Counted from the stretch's first letter, positions 1-14,200 are shown. The stretch: DNA of 64,000 nt from Mytilus trossulus (GCF_036588685.1 NC_086375.1:12269916-12333915), one strand, 5' to 3'. Made by a program: numbers and translations. The notes: a model not told the origin generated them from the letters alone.

Positions 1-1899
1 TCCCACCTTGCATCTGAAATCAATATTTAAACATGGAATCCAGCCTTTTCCAAAAAGAGGTTCCCAACCCAGAATAAAACGGGGGTTCCAACTATATGTC
101 CTTATTCAAATGCAGTGTTCGTTATTTAAAACAAAATCATCATATTATAAAGGAAGACTAAAACAACAGAGAGAAAGGATCAATAACATTGGTGAGTAAA
201 GAATGAAAACTTGAATCAAGGATAAAATAACCACTCAGTTTATCTGGTAGATCAAACATACAAGTTAAAATGGAGAATGGAAATGGGGAATGTGTCAAAG
301 AGACCATATATAGAAAAACAACAACAGAAGGTCACCAACAGGTCTTCAGTGTAGTGAGAAATTCCCGCACCCGGAGGCGTCCTTCAGCTGGCCTTTAAAC
401 AAATATATATACTAGTTCAGTGATAATGAACGTCATACTAATTTCCAAATTGTACACAGGAAACTAAAATTAAAATAATACAAGACTAACAAAGGCCAGA
501 GGCTCCTGACTTGGTACAGACGCAAAAATGCGGCGGGTTTAAGTTGTCGGTTTGTGGTGGTAGTGTCAGCTCTACCATCAACAAGTTCTATTGATTCATC
601 CTACAAACCAAGATGTTTACTAGACCACAGAAGGTAAGTCACAGGGCATGAAGCAATTATGTGAAGGCTTGATGCAGTTTCCTCCTATTGTGAGTCGACG
701 AAAAAAATAGAAAACTGTTTGTTTGTTTTAAAATTGTTTTTGTGTTCTATTAATCTATAACCCAATGCCAATCTATTGATATACAACTTTTGGATGGCCA
801 TTACATGTAATGAAGATGTTCATCTATGCAGGTGAGCGATTTAGAGTTGTGATACGCTTGTCTATGAGACAAATATATATCATGAATATATCCATCAAAG
901 ATTGTATGAAGTAGATGTAAGTAATCATAGGCAACTGTTTGGCCTTCAACATAATTTTAAGAAGAAAATAACCATACAGTATAGTCAGCTATAAAAGGCC
1001 CAACATAAAAAAATGAGAAAAAAAACAATTGTCTAATTCATCGCAAAACAATTTACGAAAAACAAATATGACAGATATGAACCAACGAAAACCGACCATG
1101 AACAACATTTTCTTTATATATATATAGAATCTCTAAAGAAAACAAATAAGTTAGTTAATAAGACAAATTGAATGGGAGGGGTGCATAAATACTGGTAGAA
1201 ACGTTAGGAGCTACACTACCATGCAAAAGTTTTTATTTGAAAGGTCAAATCTAACAACATGAACAAAAAGTACTAGAATATAACAAAAAATACAACATAA
1301 TCATTAATTCAAATTATAGTTTAATAAAATAAGACAATGGATGAAGTCTTCAATTGTAAAATCCACTTCCTATTTGTTTAACCGGCAAAGTGACACTTTA
1401 TCCCCTGTGGAAAAGTAATGGTCGCCAGTATTTATACAATTTCCAATCAGAATAGTATCTTTATCTCTCGGACTATTACTTTAGTTCCAGGTTCTCTGGG
1501 CAGTATAGAAATGTGCTAAACATTAAAATATGTCACGTGTGTTTTTATTTTTAAAGCCCTTTCAGCGACTTTCAGTCTTCAGCTCTGAAAGAATGGAATT
1601 TACTGACCCAATCTGAGGACCCAATATGTAGCGTATGTAATACTATATATATAAATAGATATAACGAAATCGTGCAATACCTTATGATCGTCATATAATG
1701 AATTTCATGATATTGTTAAAAGTTTTAAAAAAATATATATTAATGATAAATTATTTGAACAAATCTTTAAAAACATATTAAAGATGTACAAAATAAAACA
1801 ACATGAGAAATAAACGAAATAACAACAATTAAATACACACATGGTCTGGGAGACAATATGATATCTATAAGTTAAAATTTCAGAAAATCAAATGATATC
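1..1899. other. 5' flank, no gene recognised
   Basis: I see no supported coding region; the short ORF at the left edge has no recognisable domain. Positions 60-125 share a stretch beginning GGGGGTTCCAACT with 40930-41060 on the opposite strand, so this is one copy of a dispersed repeat. Positions about 241-545 resemble 29760-30030: both carry a block containing ACAAAGGCCAGA and GGCTCCTGACTT followed by a GCGGG-containing end. Confidence 0.5.
241..545. repeat. dispersed repeat copy
   Basis: This block shares the segment around ACTAGTTCA, then CAAGACTAACAAAGGCCAGA, then GCTCCTGACTT and a final GGCGGG motif, with 29760-30030 downstream of the CoREST gene. I recognise it as a repeat type that is common in mussel DNA, from memory only. 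No coding capacity is visible. Confidence 0.55.
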
Positions 1900-2041
1900 A
1901 GATTATTACATGGCATTTTTCATATCGCATGTATTATCAGCCCTAGGTTCAATATCAGCCCAAGAGCCGCATGGCTCGAGGGCTGATATTGACCGAGGGC
2001 TGATAATACATGAGATATGAAAAATGACATGTTATGATCTT
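1900..2041. repeat. foldback (hairpin) element 1
   Basis: The left arm, reading CATTTTTCATATC then GTATTATCAGCCC, is answered by a right arm reading GGGCTGATAATACAT then GATATGAAAAATG. The loop is a short GC-richer centre around AGCCGCATGGCTC. Arms are about 60 bp each. No transposase is present, so this is a non-autonomous or palindromic element. Confidence 0.8.
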
Positions 2042-2484
2042 TTTATCATATGCTTCAACAGTAGAGCAAAATGATCGAATTTATTACACTGACGATGTTC
2101 ATACCGATATGGCAGAATTGAATAATTGAATAATGTTTATAGATTATCGTTGATCATCTCAACGAGATTGATTTTGTTTCGCTTGAGCTGGTTCGGCGAC
2201 AGCCAGAAAAGAAATCGAGTTGAGATTATGAATGATAATCTGTTTATCGCTATTTCACATATGCACATTAGCAATGCCACGTGCCTCCTTAGTTTTCAGC
2301 TCAAGCGAGCAGCATATGAAAAATTATCAGAAAACGAGATCAAAGGAAAATGCACAAAATAGCGATAAAACAATATTATAGCCTTTGTATGAGATCAATA
2401 CATGATATATCGACAAAAAGAAGTATACTGACCTCGGTCTTCATCACGCCTCAGTCAATACACTTCTTTCAGGTCAATATATAT

Positions 2485-2637
2485 AGATTCTTACATTGAT
2501 ACCAGTGGATTATCGGATTTATCCAATCGAGATAGTCAAATTAAGTTCGAGCCGCCTCGGCGAGGACTTTAAAATTGATAATTTAACTATCGAGATTGGA
2601 TAAATCCGATAATCCACGAGTAACTATGTAAGAATCT
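2485..2637. repeat. foldback element 2
   Basis: The left arm runs AGATTCTTACAT, then GGATTATCGGATTTATCCAA. The right arm runs TTGGATAAATCCGATAATCC, then ATGTAAGAATCT. Together they give a stem of roughly 55-60 bp around a GC-rich loop containing GCCGCCTCGGCG. Confidence 0.85.
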
Positions 2638-2735
2638 GTTTCTCTAATGATTAAAAAGACATTTTCTTTTTTGTCAACCGAAAATCCCCTTCGAGTGCCT
2701 TTCACATTGCACGAAGTTGTCTATTTCATTAACAC

Positions 2736-2881
2736 CAGGGTTGAGTTCAATATCGTAGCAGCTACGTAGCCGCTACGTAGTTGCTATCAATATATATGTA
2801 ACAAATAGTCTATAGCTACTCGTTCAATAGTCAAAATCTACGTAGCACTACATAGCTGCTACGATATTGAACTCAACCCTG
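2736..2881. repeat. foldback element 3
   Basis: CAGGGTTGAGTTCAATATCG at the left is the exact reverse complement of CGATATTGAACTCAACCCTG at the right. The interior is rich in CTACGTAG palindromes. It is a MITE-like hairpin with no coding capacity. Confidence 0.88.
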
Positions 2882-3065
2882 TTATCAAATTTGGTTCAAC
2901 CAGTTAGCTTAAAAGGTCATGACCCTTAAAATCATCCAATGATCTTTTGAGATCACCAGCAACCACACGTTGATTAAATTTTTTTATACAATGGGTTCGG
3001 AAAGGGATAAATTTCCATAGAATTAGAGAAATCCTTGTACTGACCTCATACAAAGGCTATAATTG

Positions 3066-5156
3066 TATCATACACATGTGTAACTGTTTATAATATAATA
3101 TCTTGGGGTCCACTTCAATATTGAATGGATAGTTGGGGCCGCTGGGGTTCTGTTACCTAGCCCGTTTCATACAAGTTAGATTTGAATTTTTTTATACCCT
3201 TTTCATATAATGTGTTTATAGATAAAAATGCAACCGGCTTTTGCCATATTGTTTGGGTTTTGTGTGGTGTGTAATGTAAGAGTGGAATACCAAATTGGCA
3301 AAAGAAATAAATTGGCTTCTGCTTTGTCCACTTTCATTATTTAGAAATAAAAAGTGGTCAGTTATTCGTTATTGAAAGTTCTATCGAAAATTCAAGGCAA
3401 CACGTCCTATCACTCTCAATGTATGAAGTTTGACTGAGTCGAATAGAACAGGGATGCATTGATACTTTTAGACTGACACGTTTCTTGTTGAATATAGTTC
3501 CTAGTGTTGATAGTGGGTTGCTTGCCACCAATCTTTATACTCCGGCTTCCAAATTTATTCTCCATGTTTAAAGTCACTAAGAAACGAGTGACCGGTGAAA
3601 AATAACGTTCTTCCAATTCTTGAACCAATGCATACAAACGTCATAAACTTAGTCTTCTGTGCTCGAATTTATCATTTTTTTCGTGTAAATTTCGTATAAT
3701 TGTCAATTTTTTCTTTCAATCGGTCAGTGTTGTGAAAATATGACAGGTAATTAAAGTTCGTGTTTTGAAGCCGAAGTTTAACGATTGTCACCTTTTAAAA
3801 AAGCATGGAAAAAGAGCACGTGTTTAACATGTAAATTCAGATAATAGTTTATTTTAAGGACATCCATGCGTATTGTGGTCACCGGATTTTTACGAGATGG
3901 GTCACACTGAGGTCACCTTGCATACGGAAAATATGTCGGGGGAATTGCTTGCTGGAAGGAAGCTATTCAAATATAGTAAACTTCTTCTAAATATGAATAA
4001 ATTAAAGAATTTTCTTCAGAAAAAAGTATATGTACATTAGTTTTATAATGAAAACTATTCATTGAGTTATAAAAATCATATGCATTATTTTTTTTTGATT
4101 TGAGGTTTCCGTTATGACTTTAATACCTCAATTTGCAAGAAGAGTACAGAAATTACAACGTGAAAAAAGATTTGGGTCCTGAATTTTAAAGGAAATTAGT
4201 AATTTGGTCTGGACAGCTGAAAAAGGTTAAAAGTTAGCACTTCGGAAGCTGTCAAAAGATTTCAAGACTTCTAAATATAAAATTGTCCATATTTTGAGTT
4301 CGAGCCGATGAAGTTGTCTATAATTTTGATATAATTTGTCCCAAAAGTACTAGTACAAAACACCGTAAAAATTTCATTGAAAAAGCACAGGTGGAATTTT
4401 TTGGATTTTCATTTATGTTCTAAAAGAAATGCAAACGAAATAATTGTGGTCTTGGACCAGTACACTCAGTACTTTGATCTGCAATGCAATGGCAAATGTA
4501 TGGTGTGCAATGTGTACCAAGACTGGCGGTTTATGTAGTCATCATAAAAGTATCGTTAATGTTGTTTAGTCGCATATTGATGAATTCTTTGTATAACATT
4601 TGCATCAATTTTTACCTAAACAAGAAAGTCTACCCTTACTCAACCAAATTCTATCACTTAAATTTAATGAATATTGGTCATGTTGTGAACCTACTTATCA
4701 CAATGTTTTTTTTTCAAAAAAAAAATCTATAAATCACATCTTTTTAATGTATACTTCTTGCAAAAATATTACCTTCATAGAATTATTTTTTTGCCAAAAT
4801 ACCCCAAAAATATTGTTTGAATGTATGGAGCGCATGAACCTCGTAGGTGTACGTTTTTGTTCATCATCGTGGTATGTTGGCGCGGATGAATATCTCGAAG
4901 AAACGGAAATACAGTATAAATTTAATTAGGGAACAAATAAAACTTACAAATGTAATAAATACCCCCCATTTTTATCAATTAAGTGTATATTTTAATTAAA
5001 AACACAAGTTATCGTTATTTGCATGTATAAACTTTTTTCATCGATTGCCCTAGGTTTTGGTGGAATAGACAAGCTAACTCCATTGTTACAGGACTGAAAC
5101 ACGGGAAAACACGGAAAAGTTGATTCTTTGGAATTAATTGAAACGTGAACATTAAA
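3066..5156. other. upstream region of CoREST gene
   Basis: No supported gene is seen. The 5'UTR and promoter of the CoREST gene should lie in the right-hand part, but I see no convincing TATA or initiator and cannot place the transcription start. Two overlapping short ORFs at 4484-4929 have no recognisable motif and low-complexity composition. Confidence 0.45.
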
Positions 5157-5268
5157 ATGGTTATGGCTGATCACAAAAACGCGGCAGATATAAGAAATGG
5201 AAGGCGATCAAGAGGTGCCAGTCCAAACGAATTTTCAGACGACAGTAGCGGAGAAGATTCGGATCACG
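5157..5268 (+). CDS. RCOR: RCOR exon 1 (coding part)
   Basis: Encodes residues 1-37 plus one base. It is rich in Asp, Ser and Arg ([15 protein letters not shown]). The donor is CACG|GTAAGT. The encoded GMRVG motif in the next exon continues this frame. The true 5' end and any non-coding exon are not visible. Confidence 0.85.
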
Positions 5269-8200
5269 GTAAGTTTGACCAGCATTCATTCCGGCGTTTA
5301 AAATTAAAGACGTTAAAAAAAGTAAATGTAAAAAAGGAAATTATAATACAGAAAAAAACCTACAGACATAAGGGAACAACTATTAATAGCTGGAGTTGTA
5401 GGAAGAGAAATGAATTAAAAAAAACCCAACTCTGAATCCAACTTACAAGAAAATTATATTTTTTAGTTTAATTTTACAAAAAAGTAAAATAAAAAAAAAA
5501 TTACAGGAAGAATGATCCTTCACCTGGTGCTTTTCCCAGACAAATCTAACGCCTCTGAGCAAATACATCACGTTCCATAATTCTTTGACGTATTTTCCCT
5601 TAAAGAGGCATGTTAACGGTGGTAGTTCATTCTTAAAGGGGGTATCTGCACGGATGAACGTGAAATAAAATTGTTGTTTTAAGAAAGAAAATCAATTAAA
5701 AATCTCTTGCACATTAATCTTTTTACCGATTTCACGAAACATGGTGAATAAAGAACCTTTTTCACGGCTGCATGTGAAATAAAAATGACAACACACGTTG
5801 CACGAAAATAACCCTTTACAACCCTCCATAAACTCTTGAATTAATCATAATTATATTCATTAGAAACAAGAGATCATCCAAAATGAGTCTATATAATAAC
5901 TGATTGACAAGTTTTTGGCCTAACATTTATTGTTAATCTTTCACGCTTTGAAAGTCAAAACTATTAAATACTTGATGTGTTTGTGGTTTAAAAAAATGTT
6001 TAGATTGCCATGATTGTGGTAAAAACAACTTTACCCCCTCTTTTTATTTCAAAAGCATTTTTGCCATGGACATGATTGTGGAAAAAACAACTTTACCCCC
6101 TCTTTTTATCTTTAAAAGCATTTTTGCCATGGACATGATTGTAAAAACAACTTTACCCCCTCTTTTTATCTTTAAAAGCATTTTAGAGTTGCTTTTTGTA
6201 AAGTAATACAGTCTTCATTTCAGGTAGTAATGTCCTTTACTGTCAGACACAAAACGGCATTATTTGGGCTACCGTTAACTTCAAATTGGTTAAAATTTTA
6301 CCGTGATTTAATAATAAGTCAGAATTTTCTTTAATATCATGATTTGAACAAGGTCTTAGATACATGTAATTATTGTTGCAGTAATTTTTGGTAAAACATT
6401 AACATGATTTGTCAAAATCAGTTGATTTTTTTATCATCTATTCTAAAGGAAGTGTACATTTAATCGTTGTGCACGAAAAGCTAGTACTGTTAATGTCATT
6501 TGGCAAGAATTTTTACCGTTATTCTTCATGAAAGTATGCTACTACCTTTACAAGTTGTCAACCCACTTCATTGGCAGCATTGATCAGTATTTGTCCACCA
6601 TTTCAAATGGCTCTGTATATTTGATTAATTTATTATCATGATTGTTATTTTACATTATGTAGTACATACTCTATGGTCATCATAATGCAGATGTTTAATA
6701 GTCTTGTATTTTGAAATTGACCTTTTTATTAGCCTGATCATATGTAACTTTTTAAAAGCAGTTTTTATAAGTTTTATGCAAATAGTGAAAGTCACTTATC
6801 ATGCTAACAATGTATACATGTGTAATCTTTGAAAAATTATTTTAAGACATTAAATGATTCAGAGTCATTGGCATCAATGCAAGTTCACAGTCCTCGTTAC
6901 TAGAATATTTTTAATATATGTTTAATCTTTTAAGTTTAAAAAATATATATTTGAAGGCATTCAAATAGGAATATCAGTACTGTATAAATTTAACTGTGTA
7001 TGTATCATTGCCTCCGTCAATTTTGGATTTGATGGTCTCAAATATCCTTTTCATTAAAAAACACCCAAGTATTATCATGATCATCAGTATGATGGATTCA
7101 CTCCCTTAGTCCCTACAAAACATTTTTTGAAATCATATATATTCAAGTCACTCAGTAATAACAAGAATTTCTTCCTAGAATTGACTTAGTATTAAGTTTT
7201 TGACAATAGTAAATGTATATCAATGCATAAATATATTTGTTTCTTCCTTAGATAATGGAATGCGAGTAGGAGATGATTTCCAAGCTAAAGTTCCAGTTTA
7301 TAACCCAGGTAAGCACTTGAGGTCCTACTAAAACTAAGTATGTAATTTAGCATGTTTTGGATTTTTATGTAAATGAAAGGGTAAGGCCTGGGATTTGTGA
7401 TACCTTAGGGGATGGATATTTGGTATTTATTGGCTCATGTTCATAAACATCAATAAATCTTGAGGGATTGATAGGAGAAAATGAAAAACATGAACAAGTA
7501 AATCCTAAATTTCACACTTAATTTTACTTAATCAATATTGAGAAGTGATACAAACATTAGAAATTGTGTTTATGATTTTTAGAACACCGATTTATTTGGA
7601 GATTCAGAAAAGCTACATTGTTAATCTGAATAATATTTTGGTACTAACAACCTTGGTTTTCCTGGTCTTTAACTAACAATCTTCCAGGGATGATTCCAGG
7701 TGTTTTCAAATGGGTCCCTTGAACATCAAATTGGGAATTTTTATCCCTATTGGAAATTTTTTATGCATAAAATCTAAGACGAAATCATATCTTCAAATAT
7801 ATTAAGTTTAACTTCTACACTGATTTAAGAAGTTTATTTTTTGTTTAACAGTTTGAATAATTATGGATGGGATACTGATTATGATATTGTTACGGTTCGG
7901 GTCTGTAGACCTCAAACTATTTTATGTACTTTTAAATCAACCTTGGTAGTAGGTTACTGGTATTCAACCATTGGTAGCATGGCTTATAAGGCACTGGTTT
8001 GTAAATATATAATAAAACACTTTCAAATGAAAACAGAGTCAAAATCAAGTCCTATTCAATTTAATACACATATAATAGAAATATTTCATACAAATAATAT
8101 AATAACCAGAGAATAAAAACGATTCAGAGACCCCCGTGGAACGTCGAGTGTCAAGCATAATGTCTCGGTTGTAAATTCCGTAGTAATAGTAGTATAAATA

Positions 8201-11200
8201 TAGGTCAGAGGCCAGTCTATTATAAAACGGGGAAACCTACTCAATAATATCTGGTAATGATGTTTATCAGTTGTTGGTGGTAATTTCGTAGGTATAATAT
8301 ATGGTATAAATCAATTAAAGGTCCCTGGTATCGGGTTACAACGTTCTGGCACAGAGCCCACAGAAGATGCCCTTTTTATACTAGCGCCCACAACCCACAT
8401 CCCCATGGTAGCCGTGGGCAATTCTACGGCACTTCATTGGTTGGTTGCCCACGGGGTTATAGGTCGTGTGTCGTCTTCTTTTCCCACGGCAAGCACATGC
8501 GCAATAATGATAAATAAATGGCGGCCTCCAGTAAACGTAGGAGAAATATGGGAAAATGTAGGAAAAGGGGACGATAGAAGCTTAGCATTACCAAATGATA
8601 TGCCCAGTTACAATATATAACCCTTATATAAATACACGATAAAGGTGAGATAGCGTGACAATAATAACCCGGGGAGAAATAAGGCTGGGAACAGGTCGGG
8701 ACCCCCCTTTGGACAAACAGTGAGAGGAACTCTATATCCTATCATTCCCAATAAATATAACAATAAATACATACAATAATAATATAATTCGGACACGATT
8801 CCTGAAATAGAATAGTGTTCGTACATATAATCTCAGTCACACAATTATCCAGACTTAAACGGCAGCGACCGCGAACGAAGTAAAATAGAAAGTGCAGTCT
8901 GGCTAATAAGAAAAGAATAATAATAGCTTTACATAAAGCTTTACATAAATATACTTATCACCCTTAAACCTTACCCCTATTTTGTAACATTACCCCCACC
9001 CACGGGAAGAGTTCGCCTCGAACTAAAAATAATAAGGAAATACTACTTACAAAATCCTACCTACAAATTATATACCTATTCCTCAGTGTAATTGGCAGTC
9101 CAAGTGTCCCTAAGTTCCAAGACTGTACCGTCTGGCAGGTAGCATCTCTCCTCCTTCATTATCCGGCTGGTACCAATTGGTATTAGCCTTCTCTGGTACC
9201 GAGAGGCACGGGTTTTCCTACATAGATTGATTTGCTCTTGCAGTGTTTTAGCTAGGGGGTGTTTCATATAAGAGGATGGGGCTCCAGCGAAAAACAGCCT
9301 TGGGTCGAGTGATGCATCATTATTATCTGAAGGATCCACTTTGATTTCAGTCGGCTTCTTCCACTGGTTAGTGGGTAAAGTACAATCAATTTCAGCTGGA
9401 AGGATGTTGTTGTCTGATTTCTTTGATAGGTCTAAAGGTGTTTCATCTGACTGTGAAGGCAATGATAATAATACGGGTACTGGTGATGGTGATGGTACAT
9501 TTGATGATGATGGTACAGGTGATGGCAATGGTGATGGTTGTGGTAGTGGTACAGGGGAGGTGGTTGGTAACAAATTTTTACTACTCATCGATAAGTCCAT
9601 TGGTTCCTCATTAGGCTGGTCTACAATAATGGGTGTAACTGATTTGGTTAAATCTATCGGTGTGTTTATAGGTGATGAGGGTATAGGTGTTTCATCTGAC
9701 TGTGAAGGTAATGATAATAATACGGGTACTGGTGATGGTGATGGTCTGGAAATAAAAGGCTGGTCTGATGGAGAATAAGTCATAACTGGATTATCTTTAA
9801 ATGGTTCTGGTGAAATGGGTTCTAGATACTTGCTGAAAAGAATGTCCGATGGTATAAAAAGTGTAGGTGATAGGGTTGGTGTCGTTTCATCATTTCTCAG
9901 CCTCTTCATTGGTGAAGGTGTCCTAGGCTCATTCAGAAGCTCTGCAAAATCAGGCATCTGCTCATCCAGCAATTCAGTAATTTGCTGAATTGTAGCTTCT
10001 GAATGTCTAGGACTGATACTGGATGGTGGATATGTATGTGTGGGTTGGCTTCTTGTTGGAAAAGTCTTTTCCACCCTTTCCACTGAGGACTTCACGCTGC
10101 CTGTATGTCTTGGTGTGTCCCCTGGATAGAACTGATGATAAGTGTGTCTGGATGTCTCATGTTGACGTAGGCGGTACTTATCATCAGCACTACAGGTCCA
10201 GGGGCAGTACCGGCACTGTATTTTAGTTCCATGATTATGGCGTCTGTGTTTATTTAACTTGGTTGAGGTTGGAAATCTCTTACCACAATCCTCACACTGA
10301 TGGTTCCATATTGGTACATCCATAGTCTATAAAATAAAAGAAAGGAATTCATAAGTATAGAAGTATTAAAGACTAATTTAATGTAAGTAGTGATCCATTG
10401 GTCACATGGTACTAAGATAATTATTTTTCATATCCTCCAATGATTTAACCTGAGTTAAATCCCCGGCAGCTACAGGGTGTCGAATTAGTTTATAAAAGGT
10501 AAATATATACATACAGGTGTAAACATCATAACACTTGCAATGGTCCAACTATTATTATAGTTGATAACTACACGAACTACATGTACTCTTACTGGTAATG
10601 TAAAAATATAACACACATACATTGCAATATACAACAACAGATCATAGAAGATTTTATACACTTCTCTTAATTTAGTTTTGTAACTAACATTTTAACTCTG
10701 GTATTCGAACTAAATAATTTGCGACTACTTTTAAGGCATTGGTATGGTACTCACAAAATAATATCACTGGTTATGTGATATAAAATACTATATATATATA
10801 CACTTTCATGAGTAGATATATCTCAATCATATATACATGTACAAGCACCTGATAACAAATTCACAGATGCAATATGCTTTGAATTACTAAAGCCAATCAT
10901 TGTCTCGCCCTGCTTATACTAAGCAAGCAGAAGACAACACTTACACACTGTCACAGTTGATTTGCAAATATTATATATACACAATAAAATCTTTTTCAAT
11001 ATTTTGTTTTTGTTCATAAAGACAATATTTCAGATTCCAAATGCCATATATGTGTTTATGAGGTCACATTTGAAATATAAAAACACAACATCATATTGAT
11101 GCTAAACATGGTAATAACACTATATTAAAAATAATTATTCGTCATGGTCTGTCCGTTATTTATCAGTCCTGTCCTTTGTCTGGCCCCTGGTATTTAGGGC

Positions 11201-14200
11201 AGGTTCTCCCGGAGGTTGGTACCACCTTTTTAAATAACCTTTATATGGTTTAAGACGGTTGACATGAATAATTTTTGTCTTAGACTTTGGTCCCTCTTGA
11301 ATTTGGTATAAAATGTCTGAAATTTGTTTAATTACAGTAAAGGGTCCCTCCCATTTGAACTGAAATTTAGGACTTCGCCCTTTATATTTCTTTGAGTCCC
11401 TTAACATTACTCCGTCTCCCACTTTGTATTGAGAATTTTTACTGGTGAGGTCATATTTGCGTTTCTGCCTAGCAGCGGCATGCACCAATCTATCCCTGAC
11501 TACAGTATGCACTTTGTCCATACGACTGGTCAATTGGTCTATATATTCTGGTCTCGATAATTTACCATCAGGGGATTGAACACCATAAATTAAATCAATG
11601 GGCATGTGAACTTCACGACCAAACATCATGTTATTTGGGGATTCTCCTAAGGTTTCATGGGGGGCTGATCTGTAAGCCAGCATTAATAATGGAACATATG
11701 TATCCCAGTCTCTTTGGTTCTTAGAGACTACTTTGCTCAGCATATCTTCAATTGTGCCATTTAACCTTTCAACCAACCCAGAACTTTGTGGGTGGAAGGG
11801 GCTATTCCTAGTTTTGTCTATATGTAAAAGTTTACACAATTGTAAAAATAGATCTGAAGTGAATTGGGAACCTTGATCTGTATGGATTTGAGTGGGTACT
11901 CCGTAACGGCATATAAATTCGGTCACCATTTTATCAGCCACAGTAGAAGCAAATATATTTGGTATTGGATATGCCTCGGCATAACGAGTAAAATAGTCTG
12001 TAATGACCATTAAATATCTATTGCCATTGTAAGTTTGTGGTATAGGTCCCAATAAATCAATTGCAACTCTGTCCATGGTCTCTCCAACAACATAGGTTTT
12101 CATTGATGCCCTGGTACCCTTTGATGGTCCCTTACGTTTTTGGCATTCAATGCACCTTTGACAATACTTGTCTACAAAAGTTTGGTAGCCTACCCAATAA
12201 AATCTATGGCGCACACGAGCACCAGTTCGTTTAATGCCCATGTGTCCAGCTAAAGGGTCATCATGTAGTAGTTTTAACACTTCACGTCTAAAGGTATGGG
12301 GTAGAATATATTGGAGACTTTGTGTATTGGTAATGGTATTGATCCATTTACGATATAAAATTCCATCTACAACTACAAGCCTGTCCCATTGAGCCCAGTA
12401 TGCCTTATGTATTTTACTAAGGTGAGATATTTCTTGCCATTGTGGTTTAACATCACTATTAACTTTCCATTCCCTAACAATTTTTATGATAGGGTCTTGT
12501 ATTTGAGACTCCATCAGCTCATTTTGTGATTTTCCTTGCACCCAATTGGTAGCAATAGGGTTTGACTCTACTTGGTCTTGGTTATCAGCACTCATAGCTC
12601 TTATTTCCATGAGTTCAAGACTATCAGAATTCTCATCAGTCTGTTTTTGGTTTTCCTGTTTTTCACAATGGGTACAAGACTTACTGCATGGTCTCCTGGA
12701 CAACCCGTCAGCATTACCATGTTTAAGTCCTGCTCTATATTTTATGGTATAATTATAGGTGCCCAAAATTTCCAACCACCTGGCTAATTGACCTTCTGGA
12801 TTCTTAAAATTTGTAATCCATGTCAATGCGCCATGGTCAGTTCTAACACAGAAATGCACACCGTACAAATAATGGTGAAAATGCTTTACTGCATTTATAA
12901 TTGCCAGTAGTTCCCGTCTAGTCACACAATAATTCTTTTCAGGTTTACTAAAAGATTTACTATAATAGGCTACCACATGTTCTTTGCCGTCATCACCAAT
13001 TTGAGAAAGAACTGCTCCACTTCCTGTACCGCTGGCATCGGTATCCAGAATAAATTCCTTATCTAAAGTAGGATATATCAGTATGGGGCTAGTAATCAAA
13101 ACATTTTTTAAAATTAGAAATGCTTCGGCACATTCAGAAGTCCATTTAAAAAGAACATTTTTCTGGGTCAATCTATGTAATGGACTAGCAATTTTTGAAA
13201 AATCTCTTATAAATTTCCTATAGTAGGAACAGGTACCTAAGAAACTTCGGACTTCTTTTATATTAGTAGGCGTTGGCCATTCCTTTACAGCAGCAACCTT
13301 TGACGGGTCAGGGGAAATACCTTCACTACTAACAACATGACCTAAAAAGGTAACTTGTTTCTGAAAAAGATAACACTTTTTGGGAGCTATTTTTAGGCCA
13401 GCAGTATATAGTCTATCAAAAACAGTCTGAAGTCTTGTAACGTGCTCGTCAAAAGATTTTGAAAACACAATGATATCGTCAAGGTAAACGATACAGATCT
13501 CCCATTGTAATCCTGCCAACACATATTCCATAAGTCTCTCAAAAGTTGCCCCTGCATTACACAGGCCAAAAGGCATCCTTTTGAACTCAAAAAGCCCCTG
13601 TGATGTAACAAAAGCAGTTTTCGGAGCATCTTGAGGGTCCATGGCAACTTGGTAATATCCGCTGACCAAATCCAGGGTACTAAACCAAGAGTTACCTCTT
13701 AAAGCATCCAGGGAATCGTCAATTCTCGGAAGGGGGTACGAATCTTTTACACTACTTAAATTTACGCTGCGAAAATCGCAACAGACTCGAATAGAGGAGT
13801 CTGCTTTCCTTACTATCACTAGCGGACTGCTGTAAGGTGACTGACTTGGTCGTATGATATCATTATCCAACATTTTTTTAATTTCGACTTCAACTTCCTT
13901 CCTTTGGGCGATAGGTAAACGCCTAGGAGCATGCTTTACAGGACGGGCCCCATTGGTATCTATCTTATGCTGAACAATATCAGTAAGACCTATATCATAT
14001 TTGGACATGGAAAAAGCTTTTTGGTTTTTGTGAAGAAGATTTTTCAAAGTACTGGTTTGTTCAGGGGTTAAAACATTTTTACACCTATCATAAATCTCCT
14101 TAAATTGCGGTATGCCTTCAGATTCATCATGAGTGGTTTCATTCATGATATTCTGTTCTGGTAACAGCTCAGCATTGGCTGCCCAACTGTTTTTGGTTAA

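Larger units (their letters stand above)
2371..3065. repeat. outer inverted repeat enclosing nested hairpins
   Basis: TATAGCCTTTGTATGAG at about 2378-2394 is matched in reverse complement by CTCATACAAAGGCTATA at 3045-3061. Inside lie at least two further hairpins (2485-2637 and 2736-2881). The nesting suggests repeated insertion of foldback elements into one another. Confidence 0.65.

Noticed and set aside
4484-4929. Two overlapping ORFs of 82 and 109 codons
   Set aside because: Low-complexity, AT-driven, no recognisable motif, mutually overlapping in different frames.
8405-8620. 71-codon + strand ORF, repeated identically at 17033-17248
   Set aside because: Both copies lie in the LTRs, so identity reflects LTR duplication and not selection; no domain.
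9341-9778. 145-codon + strand ORF rich in Gly and Asp
   Set aside because: It is the antisense of the Pro/Ser-rich repeats of the third gypsy ORF.
9076-10323. Reading the third gypsy ORF as an envelope
   Set aside because: No signal peptide, furin-type site, glycosylation-rich ectodomain or membrane segment; it begins with zinc fingers.
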